A stretch of DNA of 64,000 bases from Betaproteobacteria bacterium. Lineage in GTDB: Bacteria > Pseudomonadota > Gammaproteobacteria > Burkholderiales > Casimicrobiaceae. The notes beneath the pieces are model-generated. The model was not told the origin of the DNA, ran no database searches, and was given only the letters and a program-made list of their open reading frames with translations. The position numbers and the translations under genes were made by a program. The DNA is taken from NCBI GenBank assembly GCA_013298145.1, contig JAAFJO010000002.1:434001-498000 (forward strand). The letters run 5' to 3'. Positions 42,439 through 50,720 of the stretch are shown in pieces. Each line of letters begins with the position of its first letter. Positions within the stretch are counted from its first letter, which is position 1.

Positions 42439-44658
42439 CTACTTCCAAGTCTCCGTCAACGTTGTCGTTTGCCCCGCAGTCGGGGTGTTCACGATTCGGT
42501 TCGCGCCGGATTCCCAGATGACCTCGCCGCTTGAACTCTTCTTGATGAATTTGTATTCGATCGTGGCGTTGGCGGGGAGGGCGACGCTTAAGCGCCATTG
42601 ATTGCTTTGGCCGTTGCCGGTGCCGGGGACGACGTTCATTGCAATCGCAGCGGCGGGTGACCACGCGCCCAGTTGGCTAACGCTGCCGACAACGGCGATG
42701 TTTTGCCCCATCACGGTGCTGGCGGTAACGTTGAAGGTGACAGTTGCGCTGCCGGTGCTCGTCGTCGTGCAAGCGGCGGTGCTGCCGAAGACGCCACAGG
42801 TACTCGCCGTGCCGCTTGCGGGCGTGGTGAGCGCGCGGTTGTTGCCTGCTTCCCAAGTGGGGGATGCGCAGCTCGCGTACTTCACGTATTTGAATTGCAC
42901 GGCGGTGCTCACCGGCAAACTCACCATGCCGCTATGCGCGCCTGCGTCTGCGGAGAGGCGCACGCCGTTGCACACGTTCCACGCACCAAGCTCAGCGATG
43001 TTGCCCACGACGACGACCGTTTGGCTGCCGCTCGGATCAGCGTTTTGCACTTTGAATAAGACGTTCACTTTTGGTGTCGCCGTTGTCGGCAGCTTAGCGC
43101 TCGCATGGAGTGCAACAGCCTTAAACGGCTCAACGGTGAGCGCGACATTGCCCGAGGCGTCAACCGTGTAGACATCGCCCGCGCAAGTGCCCGCGGTCGC
43201 GTTGAAATCGCCGCTGATCACGTCGCAATAGCGACCTGCAGCCAGTGATGTCGCGAAGGTGCGCGAAAGCGTTGCGCCTTCTTTGTTGATCGCAACAAAA
43301 CCTAAATTGCCGCGACCGAACGCGATTTGGTTGTTACCGTTGCTCCACCAATTGCTCACGAAGAAATTGTTGATCGTTGCGTTGCGGAAGCCGACCATGT
43401 TTGCAATCGGGCGGAAGCGATGTTCACACACCCAACCGCCGACCGTTTGGCTGAAACACGCGGGTTGCGCAACGCCGCCGTCCCACGGGCCTTTGGTCGT
43501 CCCATTGGGAATCCCCGATACGCCCGCGTTGTACGGTGGGCCGAAGCTCGTGTCGAAATCGGTGTCTTTCTTGAAGGCGTAGCTGCTCATCAGCGCCGGA
43601 TTGCCATAGGGCCATGCGAGCATGAATACGTTGGCGAGATCGTACGTCGCGCCGTAGTGATAGGTGAGGTAATTGCCACCACCGCCGTGGCCGCGTTGCT
43701 TGTCATGGTTGTCGGTGAAGGCCACGGCGCGATTGCTCGCCATGATGCCCCAGGTGGGGCCGAAGGTTTGCAGATCGGCGAGCTTGCCCGCGCCAGCGAA
43801 TTTGGCATGCAGTTTTGGGCCGTAGGCAAATTCGGTGATGTTCATTAAATTGCCGTTCAACCCGAAATACTGATCCGGCTGCACCGCTTCGCCCGGTGCC
43901 CCAATCACTTCGAGGAACCAGTACGGTTTATTTGTCACTCGACTATTGACGTTATCGACGATCACGCCCAAGTCAGTTGGGCTAATGTGCTTAGCGGCAT
44001 CAACGCGGAAGCCCTTCACGCCGATGTTCACCAGATCGACCAGATAGTCTGCAATCTTGCCGCGCACATAGTTGCTATCCGTATTCAGATCCTGCAAACC
44101 GGAAAGCTCGCAGTTCTGCACGTTCGCAGCGTTGTTGTAATTCGTGATGCCGCACACTGGGTTGTGGAAATCGTTTGATCCGTACGGCACGCGCGGATAG
44201 CTGTGATAGCTCCACGCATTGCCTGCGCTGCTCGTTCCGCCGGTGCCGCCGCTCATGTGATTGATCACGGCGTCGACATAGATCGCGACACCTTTCGCGT
44301 TACAGCGATTCACCATATCGATGAACTGCGCGCGTGTGCCGCTGCGGCTGGTGTCGAGGCTGTAGCTCACGGGCTGATAGCGCATCCACCACGGATACGG
44401 CGCGCCGTCCCCCGTAGCAACCCAGTTATGTTCGTTCGGTGGCGAGACTTGCACGGCGGCGAAACCTTTCGGGCCGAGGAAGTCTTCGCATTCCTTGGCA
44501 ACGTCTGTCCATTTCCATTCGAACAGATGAACGAAGGCGGTACGCGCGGTGGATTGCGCGTGTGCGATCGGGGTAAGGTTCAAAGTTGTTAGCGCAGCAG
44601 CTGCGCCAACCGCGAGCCCGAGCATGGCCTTCTTCAAGGCCTGCAAAGCGTGGGGCAT
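42439..44658 (-). CDS. Secreted alpha-amylase (GH13) with two CBM20 modules
   Basis: A 739-residue enzyme hydrolysing alpha-1,4-glucans outside the cell. The signal peptide ends at AHA (32-34). The GH13 catalytic domain (about 40-500) has nucleophile D220 (GFRVDAAKH), acid/base E250 (FLEVIG) and D319 (FTDNHD). The opening VHLFEWKWTDVAKECEDFLGP is like chloride-dependent, animal-type amylases. The C-terminus has two starch-binding CBM20 domains in tandem (about 530-625 and 635-739), each with the typical VVGNIAELGAW or VVGSVSQLGAW turn. A ribosome-binding GGAGTG lies before the ATG. It has a long upstream region (44659-45110), probably regulatory. No maltose-uptake genes lie nearby. Confidence 0.93.
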   Translation of the reverse strand: MPHALQALKKAMLGLAVGAAAALTTLNLTPIAHAQSTARTAFVHLFEWKWTDVAKECEDFLGPKGFAAVQVSPPNEHNWVATGDGAPYPWWMRYQPVSYSLDTSRSGTRAQFIDMVNRCNAKGVAIYVDAVINHMSGGTGGTSSAGNAWSYHSYPRVPYGSNDFHNPVCGITNYNNAANVQNCELSGLQDLNTDSNYVRGKIADYLVDLVNIGVKGFRVDAAKHISPTDLGVIVDNVNSRVTNKPYWFLEVIGAPGEAVQPDQYFGLNGNLMNITEFAYGPKLHAKFAGAGKLADLQTFGPTWGIMASNRAVAFTDNHDKQRGHGGGGNYLTYHYGATYDLANVFMLAWPYGNPALMSSYAFKKDTDFDTSFGPPYNAGVSGIPNGTTKGPWDGGVAQPACFSQTVGGWVCEHRFRPIANMVGFRNATINNFFVSNWWSNGNNQIAFGRGNLGFVAINKEGATLSRTFATSLAAGRYCDVISGDFNATAGTCAGDVYTVDASGNVALTVEPFKAVALHASAKLPTTATPKVNVLFKVQNADPSGSQTVVVVGNIAELGAWNVCNGVRLSADAGAHSGMVSLPVSTAVQFKYVKYASCASPTWEAGNNRALTTPASGTASTCGVFGSTAACTTTSTGSATVTFNVTASTVMGQNIAVVGSVSQLGAWSPAAAIAMNVVPGTGNGQSNQWRLSVALPANATIEYKFIKKSSSGEVIWESGANRIVNTPTAGQTTTLTETWK

Positions 44659-45110
44659 GTTTCACTCCTTAGAAATGACTATTTCTCTTGTGGCGACGAC
44701 CAGGTTCGGCCGCCGTACGTTTGCGCCACACCGCACAGCTCCCGTCGCCGAGTTCGCGAGTCTCGACGCGGTTCCTCCTTTACTGAGCCGGTGGGCGATG
44801 GAGTTTTAGTACAGGTTTTTTGTTGTGCACGCTGTTTCAAGAAATTTTGCAACTGCGTTTTGATCAAGAAGCTACTTATTTCTTTAAATCAAGGAGATAG
44901 GCGCTTTTCCTGGTGCGCTGCAACATACCATTTAAGCGAGAAGGTCTGAAATAAAACTACTTCCTGCTACGACGTGGGCGGAGGCCGGGCACGTCGCCGG
45001 ATGCGACGCGCTCAAATGTCATCGGTGAGACGAGCGGCGCTCAATCAATGGGTCGCCGATGGGTAAATCAACCATTAAGTTGATCTCCTTACTAAATTGG
45101 GGCAGACGGC
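44659..45110. other. Upstream region of alpha-amylase, no gene seen
   Basis: About 450 bp between the 3' end of the GGDEF gene and the amylase start. It contains AT-rich stretches at 44810-44890 likely to include the amylase promoter. No supported open frame and no clear repeat were seen. Confidence 0.5.
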
Positions 45111-46055
45111 CTATTTCTGTCGACTTCGCTTCTGCTCGTACATAGACGAATCCGCAATAGCAATAAGGGCTTCTAGATGAAAGTTGTCTGACCAATCAAA
45201 CTCGTGAACACCTACGCTCAGCCGCAGCGGTATCGGTAGCGCTGCGTCGCGATTGAGCGCGTCCACTTGCGCGGCGATTCGCTCGGCGATTTGAGCGCCT
45301 GAACCTAGCGACGACGCCGAGCCCAGCGCAGCGAATTCGTCGCCGCCGAGCCGAGCGATCAGATCGCTTGATCGCAGCGTTGTTGTGAGCGCCTTTGCCG
45401 CGAGCCGGATCAGTGTGTCGCCCGCCTCGTGGCCAAAGCGATCATTGGTTCGCTTCATGCCGTCAATATCGGCGATCATCAAAAACGCTTTTGTACCGGC
45501 GCGCGCACCGAGCGCTCGATGATGTTCGGCGAGATTGAAAAAACCGCGCCGGTTATGGAGCCCTGTGAGGGCATCGGTGATCGCCAGCTGTCGCGCCTGC
45601 TCCTGTGCCGTGCGCAGGTTCTCGTTGGCTTCGTGGAGGGCGATTTGCAGACGCCTTTGCTCGGTAACGTCGCGGCCTTCGGCGATTAAATACGTCACCC
45701 GATGTGCGTCGTCGATGATGGGAGTGAGCGAGAAATCAAACGTATGTGCACCGCCATGCGGCGCGGGCAGTGTGACGTCATAGCGAACAAATTCGCCCTG
45801 CCCCGCAGTTTTCACGGCTTGCCGCAATTGATGAAGGATCGCGTCCCCGGCATGCACCCACCACGGCGTCTCCCACACCAGTTTGCCGATCACGTCGTCA
45901 CGAGATGCCTGCGCCCACACTAGCGCCGGTCGATTCACTTCAAGCATCAGCCCCGCTGAATCGAGCAAGCCAATAAACTGAAATGTCGTGTCGAAAATCA
46001 GCCGGAACCGATCAATGGGCTCGCCACTAGTTGCGGGATGATTTTCTTGTTGCAT
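45111..46055 (-). CDS. PAS-GGDEF diguanylate cyclase
   Basis: A 314-residue cytoplasmic signalling protein: an N-terminal PAS domain (about 15-130, containing FIGLLDSAGLMLEVNRPAL) followed by a coiled linker and a GGDEF domain. The active-site motif is RLGGDEF, and the inhibitory I-site RSSD lies five residues before GGDEF, so it should make c-di-GMP and be feedback-inhibited. The start at 46055 is preferred because the longer open frame runs into the divergent exonuclease gene. The PAS ligand is unknown. No c-di-GMP effector genes adjoin it. Confidence 0.88.
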   Translation of the reverse strand: MQQENHPATSGEPIDRFRLIFDTTFQFIGLLDSAGLMLEVNRPALVWAQASRDDVIGKLVWETPWWVHAGDAILHQLRQAVKTAGQGEFVRYDVTLPAPHGGAHTFDFSLTPIIDDAHRVTYLIAEGRDVTEQRRLQIALHEANENLRTAQEQARQLAITDALTGLHNRRGFFNLAEHHRALGARAGTKAFLMIADIDGMKRTNDRFGHEAGDTLIRLAAKALTTTLRSSDLIARLGGDEFAALGSASSLGSGAQIAERIAAQVDALNRDAALPIPLRLSVGVHEFDWSDNFHLEALIAIADSSMYEQKRSRQK

Positions 46056-46166
46056 TTTCGCGGCCAAGGCTACACGTGCATTACGATGCTTGATTCTAGT
46101 GGCGCTCGCATGCAGAAAAGCATAGCTCCCACAGGGATTTGCACGGCATCGTAGACTTCGTGTACT

Positions 46167-47174
46167 GTGTTGATTGTTCTCCGCCCTGAGGGCCTCTACT
46201 GCGCTGAAGGCGACTTCTTTATCGATCCTTGGCGCCCGGTTTCGCGTGCTGTGATCACTCACGCGCACGCCGATCATGCGCGAGCGGGGCACACACGCTA
46301 CCTTGCGCACGCGAAGAGCGAGGGCATATTGCGTGCGCGGATCGGCGCCGATATTACGTTGCAAAACGTGGAATACGGTGAACGCGTTGTGATGAACGGC
46401 GTGACTATTTCACTGCATCCGGCGGGGCATGTGCTGGGCTCTGCGCAAGTGCGCGTGGAACACGAGGGGCGTGTGTGGGTGGCGAGCGGCGATTACAAAG
46501 TCGCCCCGGATGCAACCTGCGAAGCGTTTGAACCCGTGCGCTGCGATACCTTCATTACCGAAAGCACGTTCGGCCTTCCGATCTATCGCTGGCGAGATGA
46601 TCGCGAAGTGTTCGCAGAGATCAATCAGTGGTGGGCTGAAAATCGCGACGCCAATCGTGCGAGCATGCTTGCGTGTTACAGCTTCGGCAAAGCACAGCGA
46701 ATTTTGAGTGGGCTTGACGCATCGATCGGACCAATCATTGTGCATGGTGCCGTCGAGCCGTTGAATCGCGCCTATCGTGCTGCGGGCGTTGATTTACCTA
46801 CGACGAAGTTAGTCAGCGAAGTGACTGACAAGGGCGAATTTTCCAAGGCGCTCGTGCTCTGCCCGCCGAGCGCGACAGGGTCGCCGTGGGCGAATCGGTT
46901 CAAAAACGCGAGTGTCGGGTTTGCCAGCGGCTGGATGCAACTTCGCGGACGCAGGCGCATGGGCGGCTACGACCGTGGATTTGTGCTCTCCGATCATGCC
47001 GATTGGCCCGGGCTGCAATCTGCCATCCGTGCGACGGGCGCGTCGCGCGTCGTCGTTACCCATGGCTTCGAAGCGGTAATGACGCGATGGTTGACGGAGC
47101 AGGGCTTGGAAGCCGGGAGTTTCAAGACGGAATACGGCGATGACGCGACCGAAGAGGTCGCAGCAACTACCTGA
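46167..47174 (+). CDS. Ligase-associated DNA exonuclease (MBL/beta-CASP)
   Basis: A 335-residue metallo-beta-lactamase/beta-CASP nuclease. The metal motif HAHADHARAGH is at about 32-42, with later ligands in HPAGHVLGSAQV, SGDYK and a beta-CASP region; the C-terminal VTHGFE and LSDHADWPG are conserved. This protein type is encoded next to ATP-dependent DNA ligases in bacterial LigC/LigB-type DNA-repair modules, and that is the arrangement here. The start codon is GTG. The usual associated helicase (Lhr-like) and PdeM phosphoesterase genes are absent. A large nested palindrome separates it from the ligase gene. Confidence 0.9.
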   Translation: MLIVLRPEGLYCAEGDFFIDPWRPVSRAVITHAHADHARAGHTRYLAHAKSEGILRARIGADITLQNVEYGERVVMNGVTISLHPAGHVLGSAQVRVEHEGRVWVASGDYKVAPDATCEAFEPVRCDTFITESTFGLPIYRWRDDREVFAEINQWWAENRDANRASMLACYSFGKAQRILSGLDASIGPIIVHGAVEPLNRAYRAAGVDLPTTKLVSEVTDKGEFSKALVLCPPSATGSPWANRFKNASVGFASGWMQLRGRRRMGGYDRGFVLSDHADWPGLQSAIRATGASRVVVTHGFEAVMTRWLTEQGLEAGSFKTEYGDDATEEVAATT

Positions 47175-47481
47175 TTTTTGCCACAGATTTACACAGACGA
47201 ACACGGATAAGATTCCGGCGGAAGTCACATTTGAGAGCAGCGTCAAAATTGTGCGGGTGCGCTGAACGGGAAGCACTTTTGACGCAGATTAACGCAGATT
47301 CGACGCGGATTTATGCTGATTTTTTTTCGATTAGCACTCGCCATTCAATACAACTATTCTGTGCTGGTCAGCGTTAAATCTGCGTTAATCTGCGTCTAAT
47401 AATCCGCACCTTACGCGTGCTCGTCAGTATGCGACGAGCGGAAGAAATCTGTGTTCATCTGTGTAAATCTGTGGCAAAAAT
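47174..47481. repeat. Nested palindrome with CACAGATTTACACAGA arms
   Basis: The outer arms are perfect over 24 bp (47174-47197 and 47458-47481; the left arm begins TTTTTGCCACAGATTTACA). The next 11 bp of each arm still match at 9 positions. The inner arms are perfect over 20 bp: GACGCAGATTAACGCAGATT at 47281-47300 and its complement at 47377-47396. Together they form a hierarchical hairpin of about 308 bp filling the gap between two genes expected to be cotranscribed. Confidence 0.85.
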
Positions 47482-47510
47482 AACTCGATGCAACACCTCA
47501 GCCAACGCCA

Positions 47511-49358
47511 ATGAAGCGCTTTTCAATTCTGTTCAATGAATTGGACCGCAGCACAGCCACGCTCGATAAAGTCGCGGCGCTGAAGCGCTACTTTGCTGAT
47601 GCGCCCGCACAGGATGCCGCGTGGGCGGCGTACTTCCTCGCGGGCGGCAAGCCGCGACAAGTGGTGAAGACCGCCGAACTACGTGCACTCGCTCGCGAGG
47701 TCGCTGCGATTCCCGAATGGTTGTTCGAAGAGTGTTATCAGTCGGTGGGTGATCTGGCGGAGACGATTGCATTGGTGTTGCCGAACAATGCGAAGAGCGA
47801 CGGCTTCCCTCAGCCGCTTCGTCAGGCTCAGGGGCACCCGCTCCCAGGGGGAGAGGGGATATCTCGATCACCCGCGGCTGCAGCACAACCTCCGTCCGTG
47901 GGAGACGTGGGCCTCGCTGAATGGATAGATCAACGCTTGCTCCCACTCAAGTCACTTGACGAAGGTGAAAGAGCAAATCGCATTCGCGCGTACTGGAATG
48001 AACTCGACACAACGGGCCGCTTCTTACTCACGAAATTGATTGGAGGCGGGTTTCGAGTGGGCGTGAGCAAATTGCTTGTCCAACGCGCGCTCGCCGAACA
48101 TGTGGGCATCGATCCAAAGCGCGTCGCAGAGCGCATGATGGGCTACACCGATGGCACCCGCTCACCCACGGCGGCCGAGTTTCTTCGAATCGTCGGTAAC
48201 GAGAACGATCTTTCGATCACTGCTGATTCGCGCGAGGGAAGCACGGGCGAAATCGAGGTGAACGGTCAACCGTATCCGTTTTTCCTCGCGCATCAAATTC
48301 CATTCACCCTCGAAGAATTCGACGCGAAGCTCGGCCCGCCTTCCGATTGGATTATTGAGTGGAAATACGACGGCATCCGCGCGCAAGTCGTGAAGCGCGG
48401 CGGTCGCGTGTTCATTTGGTCGCGCGGCGAGGAGCTGATCACAGATCGCTTTCCAGAGATCGTTGAGATGGCGAGCGCGCTCGATGACGGCACCGTGCTC
48501 GATGGCGAAATCCTGGTTTGGAAGAACAATGCACCGGCGCCGTTCGCACTGTTGCAGCAACGTATCGGTCGCAAGACGCTCACGAAGAAAGTGCTGGCCG
48601 ATGCGCCAGTCATTTTTATGGCCTACGACGTGCTCGAAATTGAAGGACGAGATCGACGTACGACCGACCAGTTCAATAGGGCGAAGACGTTAGAAAATTT
48701 AGCTAGTCGAAATTTAGGTAAGTTTTCCTTATCGGCCATAGTACTAGGGCAAACGTGGGTAGAGCTGCAACTGCTCCGCGAGGAAAGCCGTGCTCGCGGT
48801 GTCGAAGGGTTCATGCTCAAACACCGCGAATCGGCGTACGGCGCGGGGCGCACCAAAGCGGATGGCGTGTGGTGGAAATGGAAGATCGATCCGATGACGA
48901 TTGATTGCGTGTTGATCTACGCGCAAGCGGGGCATGGTCGTCGCGCGAGTCTCTACACGGATTACACCTTCGCCGTGTGGTCACGCGCGCCGCGAGATGC
49001 CGCCGAGGCGCAGCAGGTGATCGACAACATTGCCGAAGGCAAACCGATACCCGAAGGCGCTATGCAAGATGTGTTGCAACTCGTACCGTTCGCGAAAGCG
49101 TATTCGGGGTTGACGGACGAGGAATTTAAGCGCGTGGACGCCGTGATCCGCAGAAATACGATCAACAAGTTCGGCCCCGTACGCAGCGTGAAACCTACAC
49201 TCGTGTTCGAACTCGGCTTCGAAGGCATCAACGAAAGTACACGCCACAAAAGCGGCATCGCCGTGCGCTTCCCGCGCATGCTGCGCATTCGCGATGACAA
49301 ACTGATTGATGAGGCGAATACGTTGGGCGATTTGCGAGTGCTATTGCCGCAAACTTAG
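47511..49358 (+). CDS. ATP-dependent DNA ligase
   Basis: A 615-residue ligase: an N-terminal DNA-binding domain (about 1-200), then adenylation and OB domains. The catalytic lysine is K285 in EWKYDGIRAQ, and the later motifs DGEILVW (motif III-like), VEGFMLKHRES (motif IV region) and WWKWKIDP (motif V) are clear. It joins nicks in DNA, probably in repair rather than replication. Residues about 98-130 form a low-complexity, Gln/Pro-rich insertion (GFPQPLRQAQGHPLPGGEG) whose DNA looks like a palindromic repeat inserted in frame. Around residues 390-410 rare TTA, CTA and ATA codons cluster. Its stop codon overlaps the S41 peptidase stop by 4 bp on the opposite strand. Confidence 0.9.
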   Translation: MKRFSILFNELDRSTATLDKVAALKRYFADAPAQDAAWAAYFLAGGKPRQVVKTAELRALAREVAAIPEWLFEECYQSVGDLAETIALVLPNNAKSDGFPQPLRQAQGHPLPGGEGISRSPAAAAQPPSVGDVGLAEWIDQRLLPLKSLDEGERANRIRAYWNELDTTGRFLLTKLIGGGFRVGVSKLLVQRALAEHVGIDPKRVAERMMGYTDGTRSPTAAEFLRIVGNENDLSITADSREGSTGEIEVNGQPYPFFLAHQIPFTLEEFDAKLGPPSDWIIEWKYDGIRAQVVKRGGRVFIWSRGEELITDRFPEIVEMASALDDGTVLDGEILVWKNNAPAPFALLQQRIGRKTLTKKVLADAPVIFMAYDVLEIEGRDRRTTDQFNRAKTLENLASRNLGKFSLSAIVLGQTWVELQLLREESRARGVEGFMLKHRESAYGAGRTKADGVWWKWKIDPMTIDCVLIYAQAGHGRRASLYTDYTFAVWSRAPRDAAEAQQVIDNIAEGKPIPEGAMQDVLQLVPFAKAYSGLTDEEFKRVDAVIRRNTINKFGPVRSVKPTLVFELGFEGINESTRHKSGIAVRFPRMLRIRDDKLIDEANTLGDLRVLLPQT

Positions 49359-50419
49359 CGCGACGTACCGGTCTCTGGACAAGCCGCGCGCAGGTACTGC
49401 ATTGCTGCCTCATTTGCACTGAGATTGCTCGTACTGACATCAACGTCAGGCGATACCTGGGAGTGGTACACGGTACCATTTCGGTCGGCCATGCGCGCCA
49501 CGGTAAGCGCGAGTGCGGAGCCGTCGGCGAGCGGGATGAGTTGATTCGACGTCGCATACCCAGCAGATGGCGTGCCGAACGTTTTCACGTGAGACCGTCC
49601 ACGTAACGCGATCAACGTCGCTTCGCCCGAGCTACCGGTGGATCTTGATTGAATCACGGCGATCGGACGCTTCGCGGTTTCATTCCAGCTTGATGACTTT
49701 TCGGCGCGATCCCTTATTTGCCTCGCATATTCGCCGAGCCATTTTTTTGAAGCCTCGTCATCTAGTACCCATGAGAAATTGTGCGCTTTCCTGTGCCGAT
49801 CCACGTGCCGCATCAGTGTTCCTGTACCGAGCAAAGGCATGAGCGCCATAAACATGGGGTACATGTTGCCACCTGCATTTGCGGAAAGGTCAACGATGAT
49901 GCCACAGGTTGAAGGCTGGAGCGCTTTCTCGATCATCGCGAGCGCTTCGAAGCCGTCGGTGATGACGCGGTTAGGATTGACCGACATGTAACCACGTACC
50001 TCAATGCGTGCGATGCCCCCGGGTTCTATGCTGGTAGTGACGAATTGAGGGGAGTTACCGTTGTTTCGCGCTGGCGCCCCCAGCCGCGCGAAGTGTTCTC
50101 GCGGGACATGGTGAGTATGGTTGTCGCCGAGTGCATGGAGCACCGTTCGATAAGCTCGATAAACGTCTTGCTCTGTTGGATTCTTTGGCAGTTCAGCAAG
50201 CGCAGCGCGACGTGTGGCTGTCCAGTTCACCCCGTCACTATTCAGCGCACCCTCTTGCACGTGATCGACAAACGTATTGACGAGCCGCTCCGGGTTAGCA
50301 ACGGGCATATCGTTTCGGATCAGCCAAACAAAGGCGCCAACTGCAAGCGCTGTGAGTGCGCCTATGACGGCGATCGAAGTTCTATGCTCCTTGGCTATCA
50401 CAAAGTTCGACGAAATCAA
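49355..50419 (-). CDS. S41-family peptidase, membrane-anchored
   Basis: A 354-residue protein with one N-terminal membrane segment (about 17-35), so the peptidase domain is likely periplasmic. The S41/IRBP-like fold is indicated by YRTVLHALGDNHTHHV (about 88-103) and by the nucleophile region QSRSTGSSGEATLIAL, with S264 likely catalytic, followed by FGTPSAGYATSNQ. No PDZ domain is seen, so it differs from typical CtpA/Prc proteases. The start is uncertain: a TTG at 50419 gives the membrane segment directly; a GTG six codons later is an alternative. Its 3' end overlaps the ligase gene tail to tail. Confidence 0.82.
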   Translation of the reverse strand: MISSNFVIAKEHRTSIAVIGALTALAVGAFVWLIRNDMPVANPERLVNTFVDHVQEGALNSDGVNWTATRRAALAELPKNPTEQDVYRAYRTVLHALGDNHTHHVPREHFARLGAPARNNGNSPQFVTTSIEPGGIARIEVRGYMSVNPNRVITDGFEALAMIEKALQPSTCGIIVDLSANAGGNMYPMFMALMPLLGTGTLMRHVDRHRKAHNFSWVLDDEASKKWLGEYARQIRDRAEKSSSWNETAKRPIAVIQSRSTGSSGEATLIALRGRSHVKTFGTPSAGYATSNQLIPLADGSALALTVARMADRNGTVYHSQVSPDVDVSTSNLSANEAAMQYLRAACPETGTSR

Positions 50420-50423
50420 GAAG

Positions 50424-50720
50424 CTATATGTTCTTTCTCAACGCGGCGAAGTGTTCAGCAGACGCTATGGCTCTCGCGTCGTCCATTGCGTTGAAAGATT
50501 CATGAGTTCCGCGCCAGACACCTCTTGGATGAGGCAAGGTCAGTAGCCGGTTTTCTTCGTCGATGACCGCTCCACGCTTGAGCGCCTCGATGGGATCAAG
50601 TTCAAACTCAAACTCGCTCCCATCTTGCTTCCCGACGTGTCCAATTGCGCCTCCGCTGGGTAGGCTACGCCGTCGCCGTTTCTGCAGGTTCCTGCGGCGT
50701 GTCGTTCTCAGGGAACGCAA
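50424..50720 (-). CDS. Possible small protein overlapping the clpA end
   Basis: An open frame of up to 98 codons whose last 65 residues (DPIEALKRGAVIDEENRLL and on) have a natural, balanced amino-acid composition. It overlaps the final 56 bp of clpA on the same strand. The only standard start codon is a TTG inside clpA; a good GGAGG lies later but is not followed by a standard start. It may be a translationally coupled small gene, a fragment of a decayed gene or spurious. Confidence 0.3.
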   Translation of the reverse strand: MRSLRTTRRRNLQKRRRRSLPSGGAIGHVGKQDGSEFEFELDPIEALKRGAVIDEENRLLTLPHPRGVWRGTHESFNAMDDARAIASAEHFAALRKNI

